In this document: positions 35,244-48,769 of the stretch, in pieces | How positions within the stretch are numbered: the first letter of the stretch is position 1 | Layout: each line of letters starts with the position of its first letter | NCBI GenBank assembly: GCA_004794785.1 | Contig: SJOL01007337.1 | Location: 380,013-444,012 of the forward strand | Direction of reading: 5' to 3' | Length of the DNA: 64,000 nt | Source: Opisthorchis felineus | Taxonomy: Eukaryota; Platyhelminthes; Trematoda; Opisthorchiida; Opisthorchiidae | Position numbers and translations under genes: made by a program | Notes under the pieces: model-generated | Databases searched by the model: none | What the model saw: only the letters and a program-made list of their open reading frames with translations | Told to the model about the DNA's origin: nothing

Positions 35244-38200
35244 CTGTAGGTCGCACATGAAACAATTTAGTCTTTTTGTTGCAAGTTACGCAGTTTCATT
35301 AATTTCCTAAATTTACATCAGATTACTCTTGAATTTTTAAAGGAATATCGTATGACTCCTGTCCGATCATATTGCGACTTCCATCAAAAAGTCAGTTGAA
35401 AGGTACAGAAATACTCTACTACAAAATGGCCTGGAAGGCACATACTGTGGTACAGCTGAAAAGCTTGAGCATTCAAACTAAACTTCTCCTAGCTAGCTTG
35501 ATATTCCTTATCCCTCAGTATAATTTCTGGAATTTTGTTGAAGAAATTACAAACATTTAAAGTTGTTTGAAATTTTTAAAGCTGAATTTCTGTGCGTTTA
35601 GTCCTCTGAGGGAATCTCTAGCAGATGGGATTTCTAGGATCTTTAGGGAAATGAGAACTAGATGGACAGTTCGTGGTGTAACTGTCTCGCTTTTAGGCAG
35701 GGTACCTTAACCACCTTAACCAGATTACGTCAGGTGTAGGGATTCATCCACCGCGAATCTTGAAGGGTGAATCTCCCCCGAGGTTCGTTGGATGATTGTT
35801 TGACTTTCAAAGCGATCCGTTGCACAACCGCAAGTACTTTAGTCGCATGTCTCTGAGATGTTTTGCATTTGCTGGGCAACTCAGAGTGAACACAGAGAGA
35901 AAACACTTTACGATCAATAAATCATGGTCACATTATGTGACAGTTATTGTCCTGAGCTTTGTCGAATTCCATTCGTCTCTCTTAAGGGAGCAAGTAGGCA
36001 GAGTACCCGAAGTAAACCAAATTGAGCAGACAATGGGGAACTACGGATAAACAAACGATTACAATGAAGTCGTCATAAAATGTTATTATGAACGCTGCGA
36101 TATTGTGTCTCAATGCCAAATGAGTTGCCGGACAACAATAGTGCCGCGCGAAAGAGTTGGCCACGGCGTACCTTTAAGTAGTGGGACGTTAGATAGTAGA
36201 CTGATTTACAATCAAATGAGGCACTGCCCGAGAACTACATTGGTTTGCTGGCAAATAGGCCATTTGGTTCGGTAATGACGCTGTTCGCAGTGCGTATAAT
36301 TTGCTTGTTTTGGCTAGGGTTTATATGTACATTCAAGCTGCCTATTTTGTTCAGATTTTCAAGATTTGGGGTGCAAAATGATGCCCGTTGCTTGTTTGCA
36401 TGCGCGGAAGAAGAAGAATCCCAAAGATAATGGGGTTATTCGCTGTGCATGTGAGGTAATCACACTCTTGATCAGCTGCTCGTAACCGAACGCAAGATCA
36501 AGCATGTGGATCCCTCTAGTGACTCTTGGGATACGTAAGTTTAAGGGTCGTCGAAATGAATGAAACAGGTCTACAGTGAAGAGATTAACTTTGCTTGTGG
36601 CCTTAAATCTCGGAATCATAGGGTATCCCAACCAAATGTCTGGCGGCATGTGTTTGATAACAGCATCCACTGCTCACCATATTAAGCTACTCTTTTGTAA
36701 ACTGATGTAAAGAGAATCGATGGATGTAACGCGTTTCACTAGGATGCGGCTCTAAATCAGTAACAAAGTGAACTGCATATAAATGGAGCTTAACCTTAGG
36801 ACCGTCCTGGTCTAGTAATAGGCTGGTTGAGCCGAAGCTTCAGAATACTTTTTTTTGGCACGAAGGCCAGTGCTGATTCTACTTAACGTGGCCCCATCGT
36901 TGGTGTATAAATGCGAATTTTGGAACCAATTTTTTGCCCATTTATTTTTAACCTATGTAAAAACAATTGAAACACTCAGTCAACGGACCACATCACTTTC
37001 GTCTAGACTCGGTCACTGCCAGCCTGCGCTTTACCAGATTGTTGGCTGATTCTTGGTTTTTAGCTTGATGAAGAGTGGTCCAGTCAGGTCGCACTTACCC
37101 TCCTCGCCAAAATTTCCAGTTCCGATTACACTGAAGCGACGATTGGTTCTCGCTTTCGGCTAGAATGCGACACATGTAAACTAACTCGCATGAATACAAT
37201 TACTCTTGCACTGAATTTCATATGGAAGGTGCTTGTGTGCGTATGTTGTGTAGGCATCAACCTCAGCGGGCGACTCGAATTCCGAAATTGGGTGCACGGT
37301 GTTACGCGCGCGTGAGGTGTTCTTCTCCATGGGAACACCTAGATTTCATATAGAAAGTGGACGGAGTGAGAGTCCGACCGCTTTTAAACTTATCCTAGGA
37401 TGCAATTGACAGTCCGTCGCGTGTCACGTGTCACGTGACAAGTAAAACGTGCGACTTCTAAGGATCGGCAGCGTAGTGTTCTTTCGGTAGTGTTTTAAGT
37501 AGAAAAGAACCACTGAGCCAGGAGATCGAAATAATTCGCTTAAAAACCCAGTCCTTACTTGTCATTAGAACAGTCATTTGTCATGTTGGTGTATACTGAG
37601 GAGGGGAAATGGCCCAAATCCAATGATGTATTTCAGAGCCATTTGGCTTCCAAGCGCTGCGACCATAGAAGAAAATTATGATTTCTCAAGATATCAAATG
37701 GGGCTTCTGTGAGATGAAGCCGTAAAGTAACTAATTTGCCTGGTGTATGATGCATTTCAACTGAACACGACCCAGCAGGGGCAGGTAGTATAGCAAGTGG
37801 GAGTTGCAGTCCCAGAAGTCTGATATTATGAACCAGAAGCACCTGAAGTATCGCCACGGTTTCTTCGTAAGGTTGGTAAAAAGGGCTCTTCTTTCATGCT
37901 CTCACTTTTTGCCTTTTCCGTCTTGACGCATGAAGTTTCTAGTGAGTAGGGATTTTCCAAATGTGAGGATATCAATGCATAAAAGCATGCACTTCGTCGT
38001 TCATCAAGGCAAGACATATATTTAACAGGTAACCTGAAAACATTTTGTGAAATAGCCCGTGATTATCTGATGTTATGATACTTTCACACGAAGTTACGCT
38101 AAATCTGCCGCCAAAAAACTTTAAGTAGGCTTTCCATTCCAGCAATCTGACCTGATGAATCCGGTCACTAAGTATTAACTATGACTTCTTTCCTTACATT

Positions 38201-39027
38201 CCAACAATTCTAGTGAAGCCAGCAGGATTGTTCACTTTCGTCAGACAATTTGTTGTTTTAGGTGTTTGGGGGATGCGTAAAATTCCAATTCATATCCTTT
38301 TGTCCTGGCGCAACTATTCTTGCATGTCTACACCAAACGGGGGAGCATTTGCCTCAAGATTCGCCCTTAATAGAGCTTGGCCGTACTGGGGCTTGACCTC
38401 CGGACATCTGACCTGTTTCCACTAATACAGCAGAGCACGCTGGATGCACCTGAATTATCACGTCCAAACAGACAAACATATTCACGCTTGACCGTTTAGG
38501 CAAACTAATCACATCAGTTACGATCAGCATAGTTGGTTTGAATATGGCGTGTGTCTTTCGTGGCCAAGAGGACGACGACGAGGGTAATAAAGCAGGTGCA
38601 ACATACAACAGTGTAAATAAATAATTGAGTCTTCTGAAAATTTATTCGAGCATAGCAGGACTTAGAGAGTCCTGATATAGCTGAAGTTAATTACATTATG
38701 CATTAAGCAAAATTACACTACATGTAAAGATCTGAGACTTCCTAAGACGCAACACATCACAAGCCGAAGTGAGTGCATATCCTTCCTAAACAGCAAGAGA
38801 ATAAAGTAAGAGGACACATTTTACGAATGAATGCAGATTTTTCGAGGCCCCATAAACCAGCAGATAAACAGATTTAATCCAGTTTGACAAATGTCAGTTT
38901 CACATATTTCGGCACATTCAAATCTGACACATGAAGGAATTAATCGTTCAAAAAATTCCAACTCTTCTGCACCTAAGTATCCAGAACTTTATGCTTGCGA
39001 AACAAGTTCTTTTTCAGTGTTCCGTTA

Positions 39028-39264
39028 TCAGAATTTAACCTTGTTATTCTTCTTGAGATTGTAATAGTTGGATATTAGATGCTTTTCGGCCTGCTTAAAC
39101 AGATCACTCCTTGAAAGTATCCTGACATTGGAACAGTCTCCCAGCACACTGCTCTGTGGTGTACTATGATTTGCAGCGGCTCTTTTTTTATGAATCCGTT
39201 GTGTTGTCGAACTGCAGCCTCTTCTGTCAGCTCTGTTGCTGAGGAATTCTGAGTTACCATGTTT
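39028..39264 (-). other. candidate terminal coding exon
   Basis: On the minus strand a pyrimidine-rich acceptor (TTGCACCCTGACAG) leads into 78 codons ending in TGA. The peptide begins KHGNSEFLSNRADRRG, has a basic patch RIHKKRAAAN and ends SDLFKQAEKHLISNYYNLKK followed by six more residues. The lysine/asparagine-rich end followed by a stop looks like a natural C-terminus. A second frame at 39075-39278 is also open but less protein-like. No polyadenylation signal was identified and the protein is not recognised. Confidence 0.35.
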
Positions 39265-39965
39265 CTGTCAGGGTGCAAATCCAGAGGTACCTAAAACAAG
39301 TAAGCTCTGCAACCAAAAGTAACTGCTGTACCATTCACCTAAATTTATTGGCTGACTACTACGTCAGAGTTTGATGCTCCGCACACTGCTAGTACGTTTT
39401 TTCGCCAAATTAGTGGACTCTTGTTGACACGACGTGGTTTCATTTGGCCGATCATTTGGTCCTAGATACAAGCACAGAGCTGCCCTTTGTAGCTTGTCAC
39501 GTTTGTATAACAACTTGAAGGCAATGAAGCTGGAACCAGGGATGATTTAACGCAATGTTACTTTATATTGCTTGAGACTGTTTTTTATGGCTGTTTTATG
39601 AACAAGATTGGGTCGTACGGAATCTCAGTCGTTGTGCATCACTTGGATGACAGGTGGTTACCACGGTTCACTTGGATGGATTAATATGTCTCACCCACAA
39701 AGATGCATGAGTGTGAAACATATGCCTTGATTACTTTATAAAAAGCAAAAGAAAACATCATGCTTGAGATGTCTATTTATGTGAAATTTCAATGGTCTGG
39801 TGCAATAGACAGTGATATGGCTTATTAGGACTAAAAAGGACTATTCTGTTGGGCAAATAATTTGGTATTCTCCGAAGGTGATTTCTCGAGTAAATATTAC
39901 TTCGGTGTCATACACGATCTGGAATTAATAAATAGACCCTGCAACAGTAACGGCCAAGAACTCAA

Positions 39966-40118
39966 CGAAATTTTCATGAAGGAAACTACTCACAAGGTTG
40001 CCGACAACTCTTCGACAGCCCACGACCTGTTTAGTCTTTCTTGGGGCTCACCACAGGCACAGTCCCCGAGATTCTGTCAACCTTATGTTCTACTTGATCA
40101 ATCAGTCAGTCATGTAGG
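39966..40118 (+). repeat. dispersed repeat A, copy 3
   Basis: This copy best shows the family. It begins ATTTTCATGAAGGAAACTAC, then ACTCACAAGGTTGC, TCTTCGACAGCCCACGACC, TTTCTTGGGGCTCA, CAGTCCCCGAGATTCTG and CAACCTTATGTTCTACTTGA. The copy at 59617-59738 (minus) matches nearly word for word across about 120 bases. In one frame it encodes MKETTHKVADNSSTAHD, suggesting a remnant of a repeated coding sequence. Confidence 0.65.
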
Positions 40119-40813
40119 GGAGCTGGACACCAAGTGAGATGAAGCTCATGCAGAAGAATTGCTGTTCAGAATGAGAAACGCTGAAAAAGGACAACCAAAA
40201 CACACTGAATGCTAGACTAAAGAGAACACGGTGAATTGAACGATGGAAGCCACAGCATTCAGATTACTGCGACCCGTCTTATTAACGTGCTGGAAAGGTT
40301 TAGGAAAAAACAGTAGTACCAAATATCACGTAGGACTGTCTACCCGAAGACACTCAGGAGGGCTAGGAAAAAACAGCGAAATAAAACTTTCCGCCTGTTT
40401 TGGGAGTGGGCCAAATGCAAGCGACCCGGCGACGTTTGAAATGTGAAAAACTAGTAAATTCGTGCCATTGATTTCAGGCACAGTATTGAGTTACTGAGCG
40501 ACACACACAGCTAAGGACTATGCTGTCAGCGCTGGGAAAAACTGTCAATTCACAGTAATAATACAAACTTATCGAACTTATCGAGAGCCAGGATGTTTTC
40601 CAAACAAACAGATCTGATATAATTCCACACAACTTTTGATGAATCCAGCTCCATTAGTCCCATTTCCTTAGTTATCTGTCAGATCTGTAAATTGAATGCA
40701 TTCAGAACAAGATGCCGCACAATTCTTCTGGGATGTTTTGAGCTAATCAGTGTGTTAACGAATAAGAGCTATTCACAGGACAGCACAGGTCTTTTAAAGT
40801 AAAGACCCTATTT

Positions 40814-41293
40814 TTGAAGTTGTCATTCAGTGTCCTTTGTGGAAACTATGGGTTTACCGAAGTACGAGGAAGCTACATCAAAGCTTCCAGCAGCACATCA
40901 CTGTCCGGAGTGATACGGAGTTTTGGAGATGGACCTGTAGGTAAAAGCTGTGAAGAATTGTTAATGCAAAGGAAAGCACGTAATTTGGATGGCATAAACA
41001 AAGCAGTGGTCCAAGTTTGCTGGCATTACATAGAGTCTGGATGGATACAATGCAGAGGAGCCGGTGAATGCATGATCAAGATGAGTCCAAGTCCTGGTTC
41101 GCCCGTTCGATCCAAAGGACTTAACTCTTATCAGGTCACCTTCTATGATCAAGGCCTTTCGATGATGATGGAGACAGAACTGGGGAGGAATCAGTTCAGG
41201 AATTCATCCAACGTATTAGATGAAATGCGGAAGGTGTTGGACATAATGACAAACAACTTTGCCCGCAATTTGAATAGAAATCTGTATTTATAA
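40814..41293 (+). other. unrecognised 159-codon open frame
   Basis: Encodes a peptide with no motif I recognise: contains NKAVVQVCWHYIESGWIQC in the middle and LDEMRKVLDIMTNNFARNL near the end. No signal peptide, no clear splice borders, and the start codon is arbitrary. Either a retroelement remnant, a coding exon, or chance. Confidence 0.2.
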
Positions 41294-44200
41294 GATATGG
41301 CGAAACATTAAACACTGTCAAAAAATATTGAAGATAAACCTGAGCAGACAGTGTCCCGTCCAGTTGGACATTTTAGGGAGGTCTTCGTCATATTCTCTAA
41401 TCTTCAGCATACAACCTAGCCGAAAACTAATAACCAATGAACTGGCGTCCAGTCACTATTATTGAGCTGTCACCACGAAATTATTGTTCCGAAGCTGGCT
41501 ACGTAGAACCAACCTTAAATCGTCAAAAAATTGATGTTAAATGATACATAAAAAGTGACGAGACGTGATAAATAAACCATGATTCTAGTCACAGTAAAAG
41601 ACAGCTTCATTATGTCCAACTGGAGCCGCAGTATAGGTCTTCCGGCGAGCAAGAGCTGTGATGCGTTGGGCTTAAGCTTCTGGGCACAGTGGTTGTTTTG
41701 ACAGAGATCTCGCCCGACGTGGGAATGTGCAACGTGTGCTCTATTATTCGCGGACACCACTGTATGACACGTGTTTGCTGAGCTACCAGGTTAGGTCATC
41801 CGTCTAAATGTACCCACAAAACAGATGCTGTCAGCATGCCATGTGAAAGTAGTTCTCCGAGGACAAGGCGGTTCACGACAACTCGGACAAGTAGAAAAAG
41901 GGGAATCCTTGTGATTCGAAGCCCACTGAGCAAGGCGGAAAACCAATCAACATCAATTCAATATCGAGCGAAAGTGCAACATCCTGGGAGACTGTTGTAA
42001 AATAAGTTTCAATTCAAATATGGCATGACATGGTAACGACACACAACATACGCCAAATAATTACTCTTGTGAATGGGGACAAAGTGACGACGCCTATTCA
42101 AACGACACGTTGTGTTGTGTTGTTAGATGTAATCTCGTCCTTCCCGTCGCTTTCTTGTTGTTTGGAGAATATTTTATACTTCTGTCGGTGTGTTAATGGA
42201 GCATGACAATTGCAGAGATTTCGGCACTATCAAAACACCGGTTTTGACCTACGGCATCGCTTCCCCATCGGTATGTAAACAAACTATGGTCGGGTTTGGA
42301 TAGGACTAGCTTCCATTTGTCAGTCAGGCCCACACACATAATCTGCACACTCTTGTAGACGAATACAACCGTGCTACTTCTGATGATATTACAGCGCGGA
42401 CTGAAATTTGAGTGCACGAAGTCAAACTAATCACAAACAGCGTTGTTTTGGGCGGCTATCTGGCTGGTTGAATATCAGCCGGGATAATTTCTGTTTTCCG
42501 TGTTTTTCAAGTGGGCCAAACATTCACAGATATAAGCAAAATTACGTTCAGTATACCTCAACTTCCCTGGGAGAAAACGTCTGACCGTAATTTTCCTCTG
42601 AAAAGTGCTTTCGGTGTCTGGTTTTACTCACAATAGAAGGTTGATAAAGGGGGAAGATATTTCGCCCATTGCTGAACCCTTTGGATTCTTTCCCAAATAA
42701 TTTAAACACATTGCTCACGATGTCTGATCGGTCACCTTAAGGTAGGTCTAGGGTTGCGATAGCTTCTATTCTGTTACTTGTGATGGGTCAACCATATTTT
42801 ATTCAGGCATCTCACCGTATCACGCCGTCAGTTTTGTACTTACTCGACCTTGGACAAGATGCTACCAGCAAACGTGTCTAAGGTCAATTCCATATGCTCA
42901 CAAAACTGATACCCCCTTCAAAATGCACTAAAGCCCAGCTAAATATTAAGGTGCCTAAGTATTGTTCAATAAAGTAAACTTTAGCCCATTAAGAACAGGC
43001 GTACTATCAGTTGGCTCATTTTGCATATGTTTGACTACTTTTTTGGTTTAAAACTGACCTCTCTGAAAAGGGGGTTCACCACAATTGCCATTCAACTAGG
43101 TGCAACCCAAGTAAGTTGCTGTGTTATATCTAAGAAGCGGGGAGCATTAGTAAGTTGTGAAGAATTAGAACAAATCTAGTATAAATTACCGTTGGAGATA
43201 GTGCGAAAGTGGGCTTATTTTCAGAGAAGTACGTCTAGTTAAACAGTCCAAGGTTCGCAAAATAAAACCAGTTTTAACCAGAAATCTAATTTCTTTTTCG
43301 GAATTATCCAGCTAATAGAAGAGTAACATCTATGCAGGACGAAAATTCAAGGAAATTTCATGGCTGCAGATAGTTCTGATGACTGCGGTACACATACTCA
43401 TCGTTTGGAAGAACAAGCTAAATAAATTCACCACTAAACTTTGGGTGTTTTGGCTTTCATGAAATTAGGTTCTTAAAGAACGGTTTGGAATTTACTATGT
43501 TTTCCACTTGTTAGTTCTACTAATTAGGTTAAAATCTCTGTCATTTGCCTTTCATACAGAATGGCGAATTTATGTAATTTGATCGGAAGCGCACGAGGTT
43601 TGTTCAAATCGATCTATAGGCCAAAAACATTAAATTCGCTCTCATATCCGCTCTTTGATTCACTGATTGCTCAATTGTACAAGCCAAGTTTTTCTGGGGC
43701 GAAAGTTTACATGTAAAACCCAATCAGTTTAAATGTCGATTGGCGTAAATGAGGGCTAAAAACATCAACCCGCATTCAAACGGTTCTATAGACTGGCGTG
43801 TTTCTTCAAAGGACCAGTTCTTCCATTGTATTAGGGGCGGAATTGAGTCCAGAATAATGCGTCGAAAGGCTCGCTCTGCGCTCTCGAACTACTCTAATGG
43901 TTCATCCAGGGCTACGACAAAATGGTTAGTTTGTAGACGGTAAATAAATACATGGATGTACACGTCTAGGTAACATTCAGTTGTGTCGAATCACTTAATT
44001 AAATCAGAGATGCGAAAATCGGACACCATAAATTGCATGAAATGTATGCACGGCATGGTCATGGCATAAGAAAGTCCAATCCGAGATACACCTCAATGAA
44101 GGAGCAAATTTTGACAACCATTAGGTTTTCTCAGGTTCTACTGAAACGTTTTCTCATTACCAAAAAATTCAAGCCAGAAGAAACTGTCAAGGAAACATTC

Positions 44201-47200
44201 CTTTCTATCCAAAATATTTCGGAACCTGCGGGCTAACAAAGTCCTCCAGAACTTGAATGTGAAACACATCAGCTCTACTGATTAGGGCCATGAGACGGAC
44301 AAAAATCACTTTAGGCGAGACTGACACTTTTGGTTTTTGACCCCGACCCCGTTTCCCTCACTGGATAAAGTTAAATGGAGTGGGTTCTGGCCACGAAAAA
44401 GACAAGTCTAGACACGATAAGGTGCTGTCATTTTGTGACTAAACACAGCATTTATTATTCGATCAATAATTCCACGGAACTTGAGTGATAATAACGATCG
44501 ACCTGGCAGAATTCATTTATCCCTCATATATATGGTAAACATTCCGTATTAATGAGGGTCACGAAAAGTTCTATTGAAATTCTTTGCTGAATAAGCCATA
44601 TTAAAAACTGCCACCACTTCTGATTCGTGTTAATGCTCACAGGTTGGAAAAGACGCAGTCCTGTTGGGTGTCGATCTTGCGGCGAATGAGAAGGCATAGA
44701 TAACCCGAACCAAATTTGGATACTGCGTTGTGCAATTCAGTGACAGGTTTAAAACAAAAAGTCAAAAAATACCTCTGTCATTGAGCAATTAGACTGGTGG
44801 ATTAACGCTGTCCATCCTGGTGGACAAACTTCTCGTATGAGGCCCATAAAACAAGTGTCCTCGAACTTCTCAAACTGGTTCAAAAACACTTTCCCAGACA
44901 CTTATTCGATTTATTAAATGCGCACTTGTTTACTACAAATGGGCGATAAAGAGCGAGTTTATCAAATGATTTTGTGGGCTGGTGTTCCGGATGGAATCAC
45001 CTGACTTGATCTTGCCGGGGAAACTACATCTGAAGGTCGACGCACTGAATTTTCTTGGAGGTGACTGCGGAGATAAAGTGTGAACATAGAAAGAATTTTT
45101 CAAGCTTTTATGGCGAATTACAGCAGCGATGCTGTTTGCTGAATTAGTTAAATTCAATGGCGTTTAAAATGAAATATTTTGGTTGGGAGTTTGCAAGCTG
45201 TTTGTGGTTGCCGCATTCTTGTCCAGAATACCAAATGAGGGGCAAAATTGGCTGACTGTAGAAGATAACCAGTACCGAATGGGACACCTCGGATGTTTTG
45301 CAGTGAAGGGTTGGCACCAAAACACACTAGCTGTTCAACGCTAATCTTTGGCTCACATTCGAAACGTCCACTTCAGGTCTTTCATGCGGAAGCCCTTGGG
45401 AAAATAAGGACTGAGGATTTCAGGGCATCAAGTGAACTATGAGAAATTTTATCGTTCTACACGTCAAAGTCGCCTGAAAGTAAAATACGGAATCTCATGA
45501 TTATTCAGGATTGACAATTTTGATCTGGCAGAAGTAAAGAGGACAGTTTTCGTATTTCAAGCTTGTAAACAGCCATATTCTGCCAGAAATTCAAACATAT
45601 TCTCATTATTCATCTCCACCGATGACTCAGATTAGGCTGATGAGGTAAGGACTGCTTTCGACGCTCTTAATGTTTAAAATGGGTAACCAAGGTCAGGTGT
45701 GAACCGGCCTGACCTAATGCCATTTTATATTTATTGTTTTCGGGCCTTGACCTAGTGCTAACTGATCCTGAGCTTAGTTTCGTTTGCATGGATGGAGGGG
45801 ACGAACACATCCGAAACTGCGTACGTGTGGAGAAATAACGGACTCGTTTACCGGGATGAAAGAAACGCTTGCATTTCAATGAAAACTCAGATGTCTAAAT
45901 CACCACAGATAAACAGGTCCATACGCTTTGCATTTCAAGTGGATAAGTTCAGTATTTCTACTCTTTTCAACCTGCATTGTCTCCTTTTGCGCCAAAATTG
46001 TGTGCGTTTGCACCGATTCCACACATGCACCAAAAAATAGTCTGATCCCTGTCTCAGCCTATCTGTGCAAGCGTTAGCGAGACAGGCATGTGAAACCAGC
46101 TGCATTCGCCAAGTATCACACAGGCTAGGAAAACAAAGATATGAAACCTAGAAACCCCCGAGATATGGTGGCTAGACTGGTTTAATGACAAGCGAAGCCC
46201 CCAGGATGCGATTCAGACTGCGGTTTTGATAGCCTAGTACATTAACAGGTGGATTTTTTTTGCACTGTGAGCTAGCCAATTTGCAGGGTGTTCGGCCGGT
46301 ATTACGGAACCATGCAGTGCTTCGTGCATCAACATGAACTGGTTAGCATAAATCCTGCTCTCTCAGCGTAGAGTCTTATAAACCAACGAGGTTGTGCACA
46401 CAAAGCGTTTGTCACAACTACCTCTGGTGCATGCTCGGGGGCTGAGTCGTGCCAAGTGTTAACGAGGTGGTGAAATCAGTTCAAGGAAACTGTCGTGGAT
46501 GTCAGCTTGTGATTAGAGGTCCATGAGGCCATAGAGTTGCTGGGGTAAGTGCCGTGCTTGGTATGCCTATGTCCTAGGAGCTGCTGAACAGAATCACGTA
46601 TCCATCGGTGCAGATATTTGTCACACTTGTTTTCTTTGTGCGTTTCACCGCGAGATGTACATGCCAAACAACGGCTGCGTTAAAAAATGTGGTTTCGACT
46701 CTACGAACACCACATCCTCATCACCTGAGGTTTCTCATTGACCTTGGTAATTGTGGCGTGTGTTATGGTTGCAAGGGTAATATCCCGTTATTTATTCTAC
46801 CACAGTAAGAGTGGCTTCATAGTGACTGAGTACATCCGAGTACAACCGAGTACATACGAGCCAGGCAAATATGGTTTTAGTTGTGAGTGGTTGCGGGATT
46901 CGTAGAACGTACGCTCACATCACTGGTTTCCCTGGATTCACGTTTGACTTGCTTCAAAAGATAGAGGATGACGCAATGACATCTACCTTAGAAATGTGAG
47001 CTGTATTCACCACAATTCATTACCCGGATGTTGCAGTCATTGGCATTCCAAGAATGAAGCACACTGTATCACTTTTGTGTTAATAGCGCATAGCCCTATT
47101 GGAATGGACACAAATCAAACAAACCATGGGAATTTGTTATTGTTCTCTAAAGAATTATATATATTACCCCCCACCATGACGTTTTTACATGGACATAATT

Positions 47201-47552
47201 CACTGAGTTTAATACCGGTTAGTTTCTGATCACATGCAGATCCACAGTGATACGATTCTCCATCACACGTGTACGCTTGCCATGCAACCCCATTTTGACT
47301 GGATACTGACGGTAGCCAGGGAATTACGGCTGCACACTGTTCTGGAAATCACTCAGTTGTTTTGTGACAAATAAAATTTTGCTGCTCATACAAGCATTAT
47401 AACTCTTAGGTCGAAACTCCAAGTGATATGCTGATAAGATATGATACCAGTGATTACAGGCCACAGTAGGTATCGCGCTATCTAAGAACTCTCGCCTACA
47501 GGGCAAAAAACGTGTACAGCCACACTTTGAAATCGGTCTAATGTACTCTTAC

Positions 47553-47752
47553 ATTTCGGAAATGAAACGGTCCTCCCCAGACAGTGCATCCAAAACGCAT
47601 TCACTAATTGAGCCTTCAGGCTGAGCTGGTAACATATTTGTGTAGTGGCATTAAAGGTAAGTTGTAAATACTCCACTTGCCTTCGACAGAATTCAGCGTA
47701 GGGAAGCATGGCAGCAAGCGCAATAATCAGTCTTCCGTTAACGGTTCTTTTG
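47553..47752 (-). other. candidate internal exon, helical
   Basis: Minus strand: after an AG at TATGTGAAG, 66 open codons reading GRLIIALAAMLPYAEFCRR, then TFNATTQICYQLSLKAQL and FWMHCLGRTVSFPK, ending at the donor CCGAAAT/GTAAGA. The composition resembles alpha-helical repeat proteins. The upstream acceptor lacks a strong pyrimidine tract. A start at the internal ATG (context GCTGCCATG) is an alternative. Unrecognised. Confidence 0.33.
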
Positions 47753-48635
47753 CTTCACATATTAGTGTTCCAGGTTTTTTTCAATGACAAAGGGACATTT
47801 TGCTATGATTTTTAAAACATTCCGATCGTCTTTACCTTCAGAATGGTCAGGCTAGTTGGGGACGTAGGAGAACGAACATTTAGTCATAGAAAAGCGAGAA
47901 TAGCCAACGTATCAAGAACACTACCCGGTACTTGGACAGGTATCTCACTCAAGCATTGGGGCTTCAAGAGTGTTTTTTAATCTACTTGTGGAATGAACAA
48001 AGATATTTGGAGGACTTTTAAAATATGAGTGCAAGGCGGTGATCTTCTTGGTTTTCCTGGTGTTTTATCCGAATCCCGCAATCTATAAATTGGGTAAGCA
48101 GTTCAGTGGCACCCTGATAAAACCCTATTTTAATAGAAATATGACCTTACGCTTCCAAAATGAGCAAATTTTCATCTCATCAATTGTTCATACTAAACAA
48201 CTGGTTTTTGTTTTAGACTCTTTTTGGAGGTTTTTGTAGATACCACTGCCGTACAGAAGGTGAACGAGCATGTCAAAGTTCCGGATCGGTTGGTCTGGAA
48301 CAATCGGCTTATTATATGAAACTTTGCATGGGACAACCACGTAACTGAAGCTGTCACATTTTACACCATGAAACACAATTTGACTCGACTTGACTAAACC
48401 AAGTCAGTAGTTCATCGCTGTATATAAGTGGCACCATGCTTCGGAACATTTCACAATTAAATTACCAACCGAAAGCTATACAGCTGAGGAGAATAAAGCG
48501 AAGCACGATAACTTGATGCTTCTTTTGCCGTATTGATATCGTGTGTTGTTTAATGTTTTTTGTTCAGATTAGTCTAAATAGAGAAAACATGGGGACTAGT
48601 GGACATGATGCATGCTGTCCACGTTGCACTGGAGT

Positions 48636-48713
48636 GTGTGTGTGTGTGAATCATGGATATTCATCAGCATCCATCATCCCTCCTCATCATCAACATCATC
48701 ATCACTAACACAA
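48636..48713. repeat. short (TG)n and (ATC)n simple repeats
   Basis: GTGTGTGTGTGTG near 48636-48649 and a CATCATCAACATCATCATCAC tract near 48684-48705. They lie just beyond the 3' end of a minus-strand LINE. Confidence 0.8.
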
Positions 48714-48769
48714 CACCAGGTGAGAAAACTGCTAGCGTCGTACAGCCATGTCAATTTATCTGAATAAAA

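Larger units (their letters stand above)
33797..39027. other. intergenic or intronic tract
   Basis: No confident gene. Two candidate exons (34699-34858 plus; 35108-35243 minus) are listed. A short CACGTG-rich palindromic segment lies at 37420-37440. The stretch 38380-38430 (minus) carries a loose tRNA B-box-like motif. Confidence 0.4.
40119..48769. other. intergenic or intronic tract
   Basis: No confident gene. A 159-codon plus-strand frame at 40814-41293 is the longest unexplained ORF, but one of that length is about what chance gives in this much sequence. A candidate exon at 47553-47752 (minus) is listed. A 10-bp unit (GAGTACATCC-like) is repeated three times at 46828-46857. Confidence 0.4.
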
